A stretch of 37,802 nt of DNA, from positions 1 to 37,802 of the forward strand of contig JBKOWU010000352.1 of NCBI GenBank assembly GCA_046724555.1. The letters are read 5' to 3'. A program made the translations under genes and the position numbers. Below the pieces are notes generated by a model, which did not search any database, was not told where the DNA came from, and saw nothing but the letters and a program-made list of their open reading frames with translations. Shown here piece after piece: positions 23,534 through 32,393 of this stretch (position 1 is its first letter; each line of letters starts with the position of its first letter). The stretch is from JAFAQB01 sp046724555 (GTDB taxonomy: Archaea > Thermoproteota > Nitrososphaeria > Nitrososphaerales > Nitrososphaeraceae).

Positions 23534-25504
23534 TTATGAATATTTCTTTTCAATGCTTGCGGCATTATAATCCATACCTTCCCATATTATTTCAAATCCC
23601 AACTTAGAAACAAGATCAGTATGACATTCGTCAGGAATTCCATATTCGTTAAAAAGTAAACTTGCCTCATTATATTTTGTTATTCCATTTGTTTCTAATA
23701 CAGACCTTAACTTATTTGCCATTATTAGAGAGATTAAAAACTTGCCTACTAATATGAACTTGGTCTTCTCGTCTTTGCCAAAACTGTCCTTCGTCTTTGC
23801 TTCTATCCTAAATTTCGACTTGATAATTCTTAGAACGGCTTCCGCTGGTACGCCGCATTTTTTGGCGATATCCTCGATTGATATCACAGTATTGTCCGAA
23901 TGAAACCTTTGATTAATTTGATCAAGCTCTTCTAATAGCTCGTTAGAGTGACCGGTTGCTATTTCTTGTTCAAGTATCTGTTCGGTATTCTTTAAATATT
24001 CTAAGATAGGCTTGAGTGGTATATTATTGCCCTTGAACGTTATCAAATGGTTCTTCTCAATGAAATTGGAGAGCTGAAAAATACCCGGTCTTTGTTTCGA
24101 GCTGGCACTATTGCTAGAAGCCGCATAGTAGTCGCTATTTACAGCCATTAGGAAATCAAGTCTTCTAATTTTTTGTGTCGCCGATATATCTCTTATTTTC
24201 TCAAGCTTCTTTTCAAGGTATTCGGTTGTCCAGAATCCTACTATTTCAAAGTATATTTTTTTACCATATTTTTCGAACACAAAGTCTGGAATCAATGCTT
24301 TGCCATCAGAGAGGACAATTGGATCGGGCTCCCTTGTTAAAGCCCACCCATTACCAGATTGTATAAATCTCTTGGCAAAGTTTTCTTCAACCTTACTGTC
24401 ATAATATGTACTACTAGTAATGTCTGTATGACCACTAGTAAACTGTTCGTTCACATTGGTTATTTTAGACTCATTTCGGACAGGTTCGCATAACAACAAT
24501 GGAGATCTATCGTTGGATAGTTCACATTCGTATATTTTCTTGCCCAAAACAAAATTCTTTCTTACTATCGACGCTTTGATAAACCATTTACCAGCAGAAA
24601 GTATAGAAGGGATAAGCTTTGCGATGGACGTTCCGTATCTATCCGTCAATTTGAATATACTCAAAGGTCCGCTAACGACGCACACTATTTCATTTTCATC
24701 TTTTTCTTGCGGTGCAGAGTTTTCATCTGTTTGCATTCCCTGGTTCTCATAACGTGTTTCCTGGTCAGTGGGTATTTTTTGTCGTTGCTCAAGATAGTAC
24801 ATTAGACCGAGCCTCTTCAGGTCCCTCAAAACACGCTTCCAGTGGATTCCTCCCCTTACGAAGAATTCTAAATGAGTGCAGTTAAAAAGCATGGTTTGAA
24901 TAAGTGAAAGGTTGTACCATCCTATCAATTCCCGTGGACTTAGACTAAAGAAATGCTCTATAACCATGTTATCCTCTAGATCACTCCACATATTTTCAGC
25001 GATAGTGATTGTACTGATTCCTAGTCGCGACGCCACCAGATCCATAATCTCTGCTCTTTCTAAATCTGTTAGTGCAAAACCCTGCTTGGATGATTCTTCA
25101 AATAACTGCCTCCTAACATAGAACGGATCAATGGGCCAGCCGGATGGGCTTGGTATCTTCATGCTATCTGAGTCGTTCATTACATTTTTTGTTGTACTGT
25201 TGCTTGTTTCTGTGAAAGTCTTTTTGTTTGGACCAAAAATACATCGTCGCTGAAGTAATGTGTATAGTGCTCTTACCAGCTTGAAGTCTCCGTATTGTTC
25301 TTCAAGCAAGTTTACTCTTTCAGAAAGGAGTATATTCCTTTCATTATTTTTCCAGGATTCATTGAACTCGTCTATTAACTTTGCCGCTAAATGAATCTCA
25401 TCGCCATTAGCTGAATTAGTACCAGTTGTGTGCTTGCAAAAGAGTGGCTCTATATTTTTTCCCTTGTTTTTTATTTTGACTCTGAGCAGTTGGGCGGGCA
25501 GCAT
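23534..25504 (-). CDS. bax1: Bax1-type nuclease (DUF790)
   Basis: 656 residues. DUF790/Bax1 proteins are archaeal endonucleases that bind the XPB helicase in nucleotide excision repair. Seen: L-P-A-Q-L-L-R at the N-terminus, the V-S-G-P-L-S-I-F-K-L-T-D-R-Y-G-T region near 277-292, and the nuclease core I-P406-D407-F-V-F with E420-I-V-G-F-W-T-T-E-Y-L, followed by an HTH-like segment (D-I-A-K-K-C-G-V-P) and a G-F-E-I-I-W-E-G-M-D end. Two polar insertions (about 241-272 and 345-368) make it longer than most. No XPB gene is next to it here; a Hef-like helicase lies on the other side of a divergent promoter. ATG start, 9 bases after the small gene. Confidence 0.88.
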   Translation of the reverse strand: MLPAQLLRVKIKNKGKNIEPLFCKHTTGTNSANGDEIHLAAKLIDEFNESWKNNERNILLSERVNLLEEQYGDFKLVRALYTLLQRRCIFGPNKKTFTETSNSTTKNVMNDSDSMKIPSPSGWPIDPFYVRRQLFEESSKQGFALTDLERAEIMDLVASRLGISTITIAENMWSDLEDNMVIEHFFSLSPRELIGWYNLSLIQTMLFNCTHLEFFVRGGIHWKRVLRDLKRLGLMYYLEQRQKIPTDQETRYENQGMQTDENSAPQEKDENEIVCVVSGPLSIFKLTDRYGTSIAKLIPSILSAGKWFIKASIVRKNFVLGKKIYECELSNDRSPLLLCEPVRNESKITNVNEQFTSGHTDITSSTYYDSKVEENFAKRFIQSGNGWALTREPDPIVLSDGKALIPDFVFEKYGKKIYFEIVGFWTTEYLEKKLEKIRDISATQKIRRLDFLMAVNSDYYAASSNSASSKQRPGIFQLSNFIEKNHLITFKGNNIPLKPILEYLKNTEQILEQEIATGHSNELLEELDQINQRFHSDNTVISIEDIAKKCGVPAEAVLRIIKSKFRIEAKTKDSFGKDEKTKFILVGKFLISLIMANKLRSVLETNGITKYNEASLLFNEYGIPDECHTDLVSKLGFEIIWEGMDYNAASIEKKYS

Positions 25505-25513
25505 ACCTTATGG

Positions 25514-25738
25514 CTAATGGAATTCCTTATTATTATAAAGAGCAATTTTACGTTTCTGTTTTGGGCTAATGCTCGAAGTCTTCGTAATTGGTAGAGCTAA
25601 ATCCTCTTTACAGGCAAAAATAGCAGAGTTTGCAACTTCTCCTAAACAAATTGCGTTTGGCTCAAGTGTCTTGTCTAACTCCTCCTGCTTTGATCTCGTA
25701 TTCAGAGTTATATACGCGGTTTTTTTTCTGATCAACAT
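25514..25738 (-). CDS. Small hypothetical protein co-transcribed with Bax1
   Basis: 74 residues, ATG start. A short first strand and helix (K-T-A-Y-I-T-L then a charged stretch to L-E-P-N-A) are followed by a compact hydrophobic middle and a basic tail. The stop lies 9 bases before the Bax1 ATG, so an operon is likely. A faint resemblance in layout to the Pcc1 subunit of KEOPS (strand, helix, L-x-P-(D/E)-N) was noticed but is too weak to claim. A longer frame on the plus strand (25569-25856) overlaps it and is judged a shadow. Confidence 0.5.
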   Translation of the reverse strand: MLIRKKTAYITLNTRSKQEELDKTLEPNAICLGEVANSAIFACKEDLALPITKTSSISPKQKRKIALYNNKEFH

Positions 25739-25947
25739 AGCTTGTCTTGCTAAGTACTATTTTTCCCTGATAGCAATATTAATTTTTGACCCATTCGTGG
25801 TAGCACTCCTTAACGTATATTCATCCAATCGTGTATTATCCTACAAGGTAATCTAAGGTCCAATTGTGTTAGATTAGCAAACCGGCATTACTCAGGCTTT
25901 ATGTTTTTATATCTATAAAATTATTAACTTTCAGTAGATCTTAAAAT

Positions 25948-26274
25948 ATGAATACGGATGAAAAACTGTTGGGATTTCTTAAAGATGGTATTGATTGGGA
26001 AAGAAAACCGACTAGTTTGCCCGGTGTATTTATTTTAAAGTTGCCCCCATTCAAAGGAAGACCAGCGACGTTAGCTATTGAAATAAATCCCGTAGATTCT
26101 ACTGGCTCGCCTTCAAAAAAGAGGGGAATAGTAGTCAGATCGGAAGCGGAAATAGGAGAAATCAACAAAGTAGTCTCCAATGCAAAGCTTTTACAGTTAG
26201 CAAAAAGTATCGATGAGATTAATCCTCCAAGGAAAAAGCCTGGAACAGATCAGGGAGACGTAATCGAAATATGA
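25948..26274 (+). CDS. Conserved archaeal hypothetical protein
   Basis: 108 residues, ATG start behind a TATA-like run at about 25905-25921. Key segments: D-W-E-R-K near 16-20, G-V-F-I-L-K-L-P-P-F-K-G-R near 26-38, I-E-I-N-P-V-D near 44-50 and S-K-K-R-G-I-V-V-R near 56-64. I recognise this as a pattern also found in other archaea including methanogens, without assigned function; the basic conserved core suggests nucleic-acid contact. It lies between Bax1 and the Hef-like helicase, so DNA repair is a contextual guess. Confidence 0.7.
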   Translation: MNTDEKLLGFLKDGIDWERKPTSLPGVFILKLPPFKGRPATLAIEINPVDSTGSPSKKRGIVVRSEAEIGEINKVVSNAKLLQLAKSIDEINPPRKKPGTDQGDVIEI

Positions 26275-26388
26275 GCAAGGGATTTCGAAGTCTCTACAGC
26301 ATGCAACGTTTTTTGGTTAGAGTTTGACATCTGTGCCAGTAATAGACCCGCAAACAAGAAAAGTTGTAGGCGTGGTTAATTTGTTTAT

Positions 26389-26405
26389 TTATATATTTAT
26401 ATATC
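26389..26405 (+). promoter_or_regulatory. TATA region of the Hef-like helicase gene
   Basis: An uninterrupted AT run with two TTATATAT-like units. Transcription should begin about 26425-26435, leaving a leader of roughly 35-45 bases before the TTG at 26469, longer than for most genes in the window. Confidence 0.45.
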
Positions 26406-26468
26406 ATGCTGACGTTTCATTTTCCCTAAAGAATTATTTGCAGGTATTGTAAAAATTCTGCTGTTGAA

Positions 26469-28712
26469 TTGTCTTCTGCCTCTACTGCTAACCATGTTAA
26501 ATATATCCAACATCCCCTCATATGGGACAAATTAGTCGAGCTAAGGAATTATCAAAAGAACATAGCGCAATCTTCTGCTGGCAGAAACACACTCGTGATT
26601 CTTCCCACCTCCCTTGGGAAGACGGTTGTGGCTTTGCTTGTCTGCGCAGATGTACTCTACAAATTCAAGGATAAACGCGTACTAGTTATGGCGCCGACCA
26701 GACCGCTTGTAGCCCAACACATGACGTCTTTTGGGTCCGCATTAAAAATACCTGAAGAGCAAACTTCAACTGTAACAGGCAAGACTTCTCCTGAATTTCG
26801 CTCGGCTGTCTGGAGTCAAAAGCGCATAAGATTACTGTTTGCAACACCTGAAGTCGTCAGAAACGACTTGACTGAAGGCAGGTTATCTCTGGGAAATTTT
26901 AGTTTATTAGTCTTCGACGAAGCACACAGAGCAGTAAAAGATTACGCTTATACTCTTATAGCAATGCAGTACATTAAGCAGTCGCCCCATCCCCTGTTAT
27001 TAGGCTTAACAGCCAGTCCAGGAGCAGAAAAGGAAAGAGTGCAAGAAGTCTGTGATAATTTATCGATTGAGAACATACAATACAGAACAGAGGACGATAG
27101 CGATGTAAAGCCCTTTGTAAACCCGATTGATGTCAAGTGGAACTGGGTTAACCTGCCGTGGGAATACACGTATGTCATATCATTACTGCGGACTGTGCTG
27201 GAGGGAAAATTGAAGTGGCTGGTTCAAAAAGGTATAATTAAGAAAAGTAAAATAGAGTGGATATTCAAGAGAGACTTGATACAGGCAGGGGACCTGCTCA
27301 AATACAACCTCGAACTTGCTATGGAAGAGCAAAGAGGACCGATTTACCTCGCTCTTTCGAATCAATCCGCTGCTTTGACTTTGATGTATTGTGTCGAGTT
27401 AATGGGTAGTCAGGGCTCATACTCGCTAAAGGCTTTTCTCCAAAGGATAGAAAAAGCGCAATCAAAGGCACAATCATTTCTCCTTGCAGATCCTAGGATC
27501 CAAGAAGCCAAAACGCTCCTATCAGGGATACAAAAAGAACATCCCAAGATCTTGCGCCTACTGGAGTTGGTAAAACTTCAGCATATTCAGCACCACGATA
27601 CTGGCACACAACAAGAAAGTACCTCAAAGACATTAATTTTTACTCAGTATAGGGATAGTGCAAGGCATATAACGGAAATGCTGTCCAATACTGGAATCAA
27701 ATGTTCCAGATTCGTAGGTCAGGCAAAAAGGGAAGGAGACGAAGGGATGAGCCAAGAGGAACAAGCCTTGACTCTAGAGTCTTTTAGAAATGGAGAGTTT
27801 GACATTCTGGTAGCAACATCGATAGCCGAAGAGGGGCTCGATATACCAGAAGTAGGTCTGGTTATTTTTTATGAACCAATACCTAGCGAAATTAGATATA
27901 TTCAAAGAAAAGGTCGTACTGGTAGGAAATCGGCCGGCTCAGTCATCATACTTGCAGCGAAGGATACAATTGACAGCCGCTATCATCGCGCGAGTCAAAG
28001 GCGTCTGGAAATGATGCATAAACGTATGAGGAACTTAACGAATATCACTCTAAAACAAATGACAAGACTGCCAGTGAGGCTAAATCTCATGACACCACAT
28101 GAAATATCTCACGTCGAGAAAAGGCAAGCAAGATTAGAAGACCAACTTAGGAAAAGAATTGAACTAGATGTCGAATATAGGGCGTCACCAAATAATCAAC
28201 AGGCTAGCAAAGATTTCCTACAGAGGCTACAAGCTAAGAGAAAACAAGTATCTTCTGCACTGCAAGAAGATTTGGTCATAGGGAGGTTAAAGAGGGATGT
28301 TCAAAGAGCCATGAGAGTCATATATTTAGAGTTAATAAAAGCGGGAAAGGATGGTATCGATGCAGACGATCTTCGCGAGAAGTATCATCTTGAAAATCTA
28401 GTCCTAATTGAAGCAATAAAGAAACTGGAGAAGCTAAACAAGGTAGAGTGGTTAGACGACGGAAGGCTGATTACGGTTGAGAGTCTCAAACAATACCCTG
28501 GCAAAGCCTACAACATATATGTCGAGAAAATTTTACCTGGAAAGGCCCTTGTATTAATTGATGAAAAATGGCACGCCAGGCTAAATCAATACGATTACGA
28601 TGGACCAAGAGCTCTTTTGAGGACCGGCTCGGAGTTTAAAGCCATTGGAGATCTGTACAGGGAAAGAGGAATACTAACCCTGCGAATAAGACAAGTCATT
28701 TATGCAAATTGA
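26469..28712 (+). CDS. hef: Hef/FANCM/Mph1-type SF2 DNA helicase without the XPF nuclease domain
   Basis: 747 residues. Hef-family helicases remodel stalled forks and branched DNA. Seen: Q-like R-N-Y-Q near 26-29, Walker A P-T-S-L-G50-K51-T52, A-P-T-R-P-L near 75-80, D150-E-A-H153, T-A-S-P-G at 181-185, a helical insertion (about 235-350), then T-L-I-F-T-Q-Y-R-D-S-A, V-A-T-S-I-A-E-E-G-L-D-I-P-E and Q-R-K-G-R-T-G-R, diagnostic of Hef. Euryarchaeal Hef carries an XPF-type nuclease with E-R-K-x3-D; none is here. Instead a coiled region is followed by a winged-helix-like part (about 611-678) and a small beta domain (about 679-747). TTG start; the frame stays open upstream to 26430 without a canonical start. 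Confidence 0.9.
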   Translation: MSSASTANHVKYIQHPLIWDKLVELRNYQKNIAQSSAGRNTLVILPTSLGKTVVALLVCADVLYKFKDKRVLVMAPTRPLVAQHMTSFGSALKIPEEQTSTVTGKTSPEFRSAVWSQKRIRLLFATPEVVRNDLTEGRLSLGNFSLLVFDEAHRAVKDYAYTLIAMQYIKQSPHPLLLGLTASPGAEKERVQEVCDNLSIENIQYRTEDDSDVKPFVNPIDVKWNWVNLPWEYTYVISLLRTVLEGKLKWLVQKGIIKKSKIEWIFKRDLIQAGDLLKYNLELAMEEQRGPIYLALSNQSAALTLMYCVELMGSQGSYSLKAFLQRIEKAQSKAQSFLLADPRIQEAKTLLSGIQKEHPKILRLLELVKLQHIQHHDTGTQQESTSKTLIFTQYRDSARHITEMLSNTGIKCSRFVGQAKREGDEGMSQEEQALTLESFRNGEFDILVATSIAEEGLDIPEVGLVIFYEPIPSEIRYIQRKGRTGRKSAGSVIILAAKDTIDSRYHRASQRRLEMMHKRMRNLTNITLKQMTRLPVRLNLMTPHEISHVEKRQARLEDQLRKRIELDVEYRASPNNQQASKDFLQRLQAKRKQVSSALQEDLVIGRLKRDVQRAMRVIYLELIKAGKDGIDADDLREKYHLENLVLIEAIKKLEKLNKVEWLDDGRLITVESLKQYPGKAYNIYVEKILPGKALVLIDEKWHARLNQYDYDGPRALLRTGSEFKAIGDLYRERGILTLRIRQVIYAN

Positions 28713-28732
28713 TTAACTGTTTTTGCGAGAGG

Positions 28733-28807
28733 CGGACCCGATGGGCTTCGATCCCATGATCTGCGGTTCCGAAGACCGCCGCGATGTCCTGGCTACGCTA
28801 CGGGCCC
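28733..28807 (-). tRNA. tRNA-Arg (anticodon UCG)
   Basis: 75 bases on the minus strand. Acceptor GGGCCCG pairs with CGGGTCC (one G-U), discriminator G; D arm with GCG/CGC and an A-G-x-x-A-G-G loop; anticodon stem GCGGT/ACCGC closing the loop CTTCGGA, giving anticodon TCG; variable AGATC; T stem ATGGG/CCCAT with loop ATCGAAG. Reads CGA (and by wobble other CGN). No intron; only CC of the CCA end is encoded. It faces the helicase gene tail to tail, 20 bases from its stop. Confidence 0.93.
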
Positions 28808-29081
28808 GTATTTGCCTTCTTTGATGGCGCCTTATATCAATTGAACTGCACCGTAGTCTAACAAGGCAAGCTAACCCTACCAACCTTTCACTGTGAATTC
28901 TCGTAATGACTTTTTATGGACTGATTGTGAGAGCAATAAAATGCTCCAAGTGTTGTTTGATGAGACCCTTAACAAAAAGAAGATCGCATGCTCAGTTCTC
29001 CTTGGTTCGCTATACCTGACATAATCACTTGATTCTAGGTGCGTAACAGTTTAACTAGGTAGTCAAACCTTAGAACATCCG

Positions 29082-30269
29082 TTGAAGGTTTCAGATAGAA
29101 CCGCGGGAGTAGAATATGCTATACGCGACATAATTTCACATGCAAGACAATACGAGGCTACAGGAAAGCAGATAATATACCTAAATATTGGGGATCCCGT
29201 CAAATATGGCTTCAATACTCCTGACCATATCAAACAGGCATTGATCGACGCGGTGAAGAACAATGAAAATTATTATACAGAATCCGAAGGACTGCCCGAG
29301 CTTAGAACGGCCATAGTTAATAAAGAAAAAGAAAAAGGACTTTCAATTGAAGAAAACGACGTATTAATTACAAACGGCGTTTCCGAGGGACTGGACATGA
29401 CTATGGCGTCTGTAGTTGACCCAAACACAGAGGTTCTCATGCCAGGGCCATATTATCCGCCATATGCGTCATATGTCAAGTTTTATGGAGGAAAGCCGGT
29501 AGAATTCAAGTTACATCAAGATGGCAGACCTGATCTGGAAGACCTCAGATCCAAGACAAGCTCGAGATCGAGGGCATTATGCATAATCAGTCCTAATAAT
29601 CCTACAGGTGAAGTTTTCGACCGCAAAGGTCTGCAACAATTAATTGATGTAGCTGCAGAAAATGATTTGTACGTCATATGTGACGAAATTTATGATAAAG
29701 TCGTTTTCGACAGTCAGTTTACCGGAATAGGAAATGTGGCAAAAGAAGCCCCATTGATTTTACTTAACGGATTTTCTAAGGCATATCTTATGACTGGGTG
29801 GAGATGTGGATATATTTGTATAAATAGCGCTTCAGAAAAACTCACCCCTTTCAGGAAGAACGTTCCAAAACTGGCCAGGGTTCGCATATCTACAAATCTT
29901 CCAGTCCAGAAAGCTGCTGTTCAGGCATTATGTGGGCCACAAGATCATATTACAGATATGGTTATCAAATTGAAGAGAAGACGAGATTACGTAGTGAAAC
30001 GCCTAAATGAAATCGAAGGAGTGACATGCAAAATTCCACATGGTGCTTTCTATGTTTTTCCAAAAATCAATTTGGACTCCCATTGGGATAACGACTTGCA
30101 ATTTGTTCTTGAACTACTTAATAGTACCGGAGTTTTGGCCGTGCATGGATCTGGGTTTGGCTCGGAGTTTGGTGGTGGCCATTTTAGACTAGTCTATCTT
30201 GCAAACGAACAACTGCTCGAAAGCGCGATGGATAAGCTCGAGCATTTTGTTATTAAGTCAAGCAAATAA
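29082..30269 (+). CDS. Class I/II aminotransferase, probable alanine/aspartate type
   Basis: 395 residues, fold-type I PLP enzyme. Seen: N-I-G-D-P near 35-39, E-G-L-P-E-L-R near 69-75, P-G-P-Y-Y-P-P-Y near 121-128, P-N-N-P-T-G at 171-176, D201-E-I-Y, catalytic K233 in G-F-S-K-A-Y, and R-C-G-Y. The pattern, with pyruvate-type P-Y-Y-P-P-Y, is that of archaeal AlaA/AspC-like enzymes moving amino groups between glutamate and alanine or aspartate. TTG start; no in-frame ATG gives the conserved N-terminus. Preceded by 274 bases of non-coding DNA shared with the tRNA. Confidence 0.9.
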   Translation: MKVSDRTAGVEYAIRDIISHARQYEATGKQIIYLNIGDPVKYGFNTPDHIKQALIDAVKNNENYYTESEGLPELRTAIVNKEKEKGLSIEENDVLITNGVSEGLDMTMASVVDPNTEVLMPGPYYPPYASYVKFYGGKPVEFKLHQDGRPDLEDLRSKTSSRSRALCIISPNNPTGEVFDRKGLQQLIDVAAENDLYVICDEIYDKVVFDSQFTGIGNVAKEAPLILLNGFSKAYLMTGWRCGYICINSASEKLTPFRKNVPKLARVRISTNLPVQKAAVQALCGPQDHITDMVIKLKRRRDYVVKRLNEIEGVTCKIPHGAFYVFPKINLDSHWDNDLQFVLELLNSTGVLAVHGSGFGSEFGGGHFRLVYLANEQLLESAMDKLEHFVIKSSK

Positions 30270-30296
30270 TTAAAAGTGGTTTCATCTATACTATAA

Positions 30297-31223
30297 TTGC
30301 ATTTGTCTGCTTCAAGGAGACCATGGTCATGGCAGAGACGTGACACGGGTCTAACAGTTCGCATGCTTCTAAGTTTTAGCATACTTGCACTTCTCTACAT
30401 AGTGTTTCTTAGCGCACTGGTATATGTAGGTGTAGATTTTATTTCTATTACTATAGTTGCTTCTGTATTGATTCTATTGCAGTGGTATTTCTCGGATAAG
30501 ATTGTGCTTTGGAGCTCGGGAGCAAAAATTGTGACAAGGGATCAATATCCGCAACTACATGACGTTATAGAAAGAATTATTGCAAGAAATAACCTTCCTA
30601 AACCAAAAATAGCTGTCATTAATACAAGAATGCCTAATGCATTTGCAACGGGTAAAGGAAAGCGCAGCTCTGTAGTAGCTGTAACTACTGGACTATTGGA
30701 TCTGCTTGACACAGAAGAGTTGGAAGGCGTCCTTGCACATGAACTGACGCACATTCGAAACCGGGATGTGTTGGTTCTAACCCTCGCAAGTTTGTTCTCT
30801 ACAGTTGCATGGTACCTTATGCAGTTTGGATTCTATAGTGGAGGTATGGGTTATGGCTATGGCTACAGCGGTAGAGACCGAAATAATGCCGGAGGTTTAG
30901 CTATCGTAGTGATTGTAGCAATGCTAACTTGGGTAATCAGCTTCCTTGTCATTCGAGCCATTTCGCGATATAGGGAGTTCGCTGCAGACAGAGGTTCTGC
31001 ACAAATGACCGGAAAGCCAGCCAAGCTAGCCAATGCTTTGATGAAGATCAGCGGTAATATGCATAGAATGCCCACAAAAGATTTGCGGCAGGCTGAAGGA
31101 TTAAACGCTTTTTTTATCATACCTGCGGCGTCTGGGAGCACAATAGTCAATCTCTTCTCCACCCATCCGCCAGTTGAAAAGAGAATAGAAAAGCTCATGG
31201 AGATGGAGGCTTCCATGAGTTGA
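30297..31223 (+). CDS. htpX: Membrane zinc metalloprotease HtpX (M48)
   Basis: 308 residues. Two N-terminal membrane spans (about 24-45 and 48-66), the zinc motif H148-E149-L-T-H152, a hairpin of two further spans (about 161-180 and 199-220) with a Gly/Tyr-rich loop between, and the third zinc ligand E227 in R-E-F-A-A-D. HtpX degrades misfolded membrane proteins. It overlaps PspAB by the four bases TTGA, so translation is coupled; together with the convergent PspAA and PspA it forms a membrane stress set. The TTG start 27 bases after the aminotransferase keeps the typical R-D-x-G-L-x-V-R-M-L lead. The run before it could be shortened. Confidence 0.94.
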   Translation: MHLSASRRPWSWQRRDTGLTVRMLLSFSILALLYIVFLSALVYVGVDFISITIVASVLILLQWYFSDKIVLWSSGAKIVTRDQYPQLHDVIERIIARNNLPKPKIAVINTRMPNAFATGKGKRSSVVAVTTGLLDLLDTEELEGVLAHELTHIRNRDVLVLTLASLFSTVAWYLMQFGFYSGGMGYGYGYSGRDRNNAGGLAIVVIVAMLTWVISFLVIRAISRYREFAADRGSAQMTGKPAKLANALMKISGNMHRMPTKDLRQAEGLNAFFIIPAASGSTIVNLFSTHPPVEKRIEKLMEMEASMS

Positions 31224-31846
31224 GCTTTTTTAGGAAAATTAGGAAGAGCATTTACAACAGCAAAAACAAGGAATCAAAGATTGATTCTGAGGCAATTTTT
31301 TCTCTTTCTTCCGCAACAATCACGTTGGAAACTAAGCAGGGATTAAAACCTACAGGCAGATGCGCCTTGACGGTCAAATCGACTAGCGGATTGTATTTCA
31401 ACGAAATGAAGGATGAGATTCAAAGATTTCTTGCGATCAGCAAGCCGGATTTACAATTCGATTACCGAACTGTTGTTGATACTTATGGCTATCTTTGGCT
31501 TATTCTCGCAGGAAGAACTATAGAAGACGCACTAGCAGCTATAACCGCAGTTGTTGACACAATACAGGAGAAAGGATTTTCAAGCCAGATATTGGCATCT
31601 ATTTTTGAATTCCGACAAGAAGTACGTGAACTCGACAGCAGTAGTGAAAAAAACAACAACCATAGCAGCATGAGGTATTTAGTTTACAACTACAAATCAA
31701 ACAAGTTTTATCCTTTCGTGCCGTTTTTTGGGGAAAGATCCAGAGATACAGAAAATGAAATGAGAATCATGGCAACTCTCCAAAAGGAAATCCCATTTGA
31801 GAAGGATATGGGTATGTGGTATCCTCTATGGGACTTGCCATTGTAG
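31220..31846 (+). CDS. pspAB: PspA-associated protein PspAB
   Basis: 208 residues, soluble. It matches the PspAB family known from actinobacteria and archaea: E-A-I-F-S-L-S-S-A-x-I-T-L-E near 24-37, then G-L-K-P-T-G-R-C-A-L near 41-50, D-x-Y-G-Y-L-W near 87-93, and an F-Y-P-F-V-P segment near 162-167. PspAB accompanies HtpX and PspA in membrane stress loci; its chemistry is unknown. The TTG start overlaps the HtpX stop. A low-complexity polar stretch (S-S-S-E-K-N-N-N) at about 140-148 separates the two halves. Ends 13 bases from the convergent PspAA stop. Confidence 0.88.
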   Translation: MSFFRKIRKSIYNSKNKESKIDSEAIFSLSSATITLETKQGLKPTGRCALTVKSTSGLYFNEMKDEIQRFLAISKPDLQFDYRTVVDTYGYLWLILAGRTIEDALAAITAVVDTIQEKGFSSQILASIFEFRQEVRELDSSSEKNNNHSSMRYLVYNYKSNKFYPFVPFFGERSRDTENEMRIMATLQKEIPFEKDMGMWYPLWDLPL

Positions 31847-31859
31847 TGATTTCGAATGT

Positions 31860-32315
31860 TTAGATTTCTGGAACAACGCCTTCGCCCATGAAAAGCCTCT
31901 TTGCTTCGTCCACAGAGAGGTCTGCGCTGGGAAGAATGATATCCGACTGGATTATTTCTTTTGAATCAAGCTGTTTTCCATTTTGTTCTACTATTTTGGT
32001 AAGCTCGATGAGATACTTTTTGAATTCATTGTCGTTAGGCCTATCAGCGCTTACCAACTGAACAAGCAGGTCGTCAATCTCATTTAGCCTTTGTAATATT
32101 TTATGGTCTACGCTAAACTGACCATGGCCCATAATCCTTACGATCTTTTTCATCGTCGCGGCTTTGGCTCTTGTGGTGCGTCTCATTTTTGCCGATTGTT
32201 TGCGCCTCGCTAACCGTCTACTATTTCTCGCTGGTTGCTTGCTTCTAACTTTTCTTTTTACTAACTGATAGGTGCTTCCTCGCTTGAGTGGTTTTTTTTG
32301 TTTTTTTGACGGCAC
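31860..32315 (-). CDS. pspAA: PspA-associated protein PspAA with a highly basic N-terminal tail
   Basis: 151 residues from a GTG. The C-terminal 95 residues are a standard PspAA domain: K-I-V-R-I-M-G-H-G-Q-F at about 57-67, L-Q-R-L-N-E-I-D-D near 74-82, then S-D-I-I-L-P-S-A-D near 124-132 and G-E-G-V-V-P. Residues 1-54 hold 22 Lys/Arg and no Asp/Glu. A bare PspAA would start at the ATG at 32153. The basic frame continues upstream of the GTG to a stop at 32412-32410 without any canonical start; the only good ribosome site (32386-32393) lies 9 bases before an in-frame ACG at 32378. The true start is therefore unsettled. PspAA binds PspA in the better known systems. Confidence 0.85.
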   Translation of the reverse strand: MPSKKQKKPLKRGSTYQLVKRKVRSKQPARNSRRLARRKQSAKMRRTTRAKAATMKKIVRIMGHGQFSVDHKILQRLNEIDDLLVQLVSADRPNDNEFKKYLIELTKIVEQNGKQLDSKEIIQSDIILPSADLSVDEAKRLFMGEGVVPEI

Positions 32316-32385
32316 TCGACCCTTTTTTGCAGTTTTAGCTTTCGCCCCCTTTGGAGATTTAGTCTGTTTTTTTGTCGTACTCCTT

Positions 32386-32393
32386 ATCCTCCT
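32386..32393 (-). promoter_or_regulatory. Shine-Dalgarno-like AGGAGGAT upstream of an in-frame ACG
   Basis: On the minus strand AGGAGGAT precedes ACG (32378-32376) by about 9 bases, in the PspAA frame. A CATAAATAAG TATA-like box about 25 bases further upstream (about 32407-32416) would start transcription just before it. The annotated GTG at 32315 lacks any such site. Confidence 0.45.

Noticed and set aside
25569..25856. 95-codon plus-strand frame overlapping the small gene before Bax1
   Set aside because: It runs antisense to a frame that is tightly spaced with Bax1, and its hydrophobic end falls in AT-rich promoter DNA.
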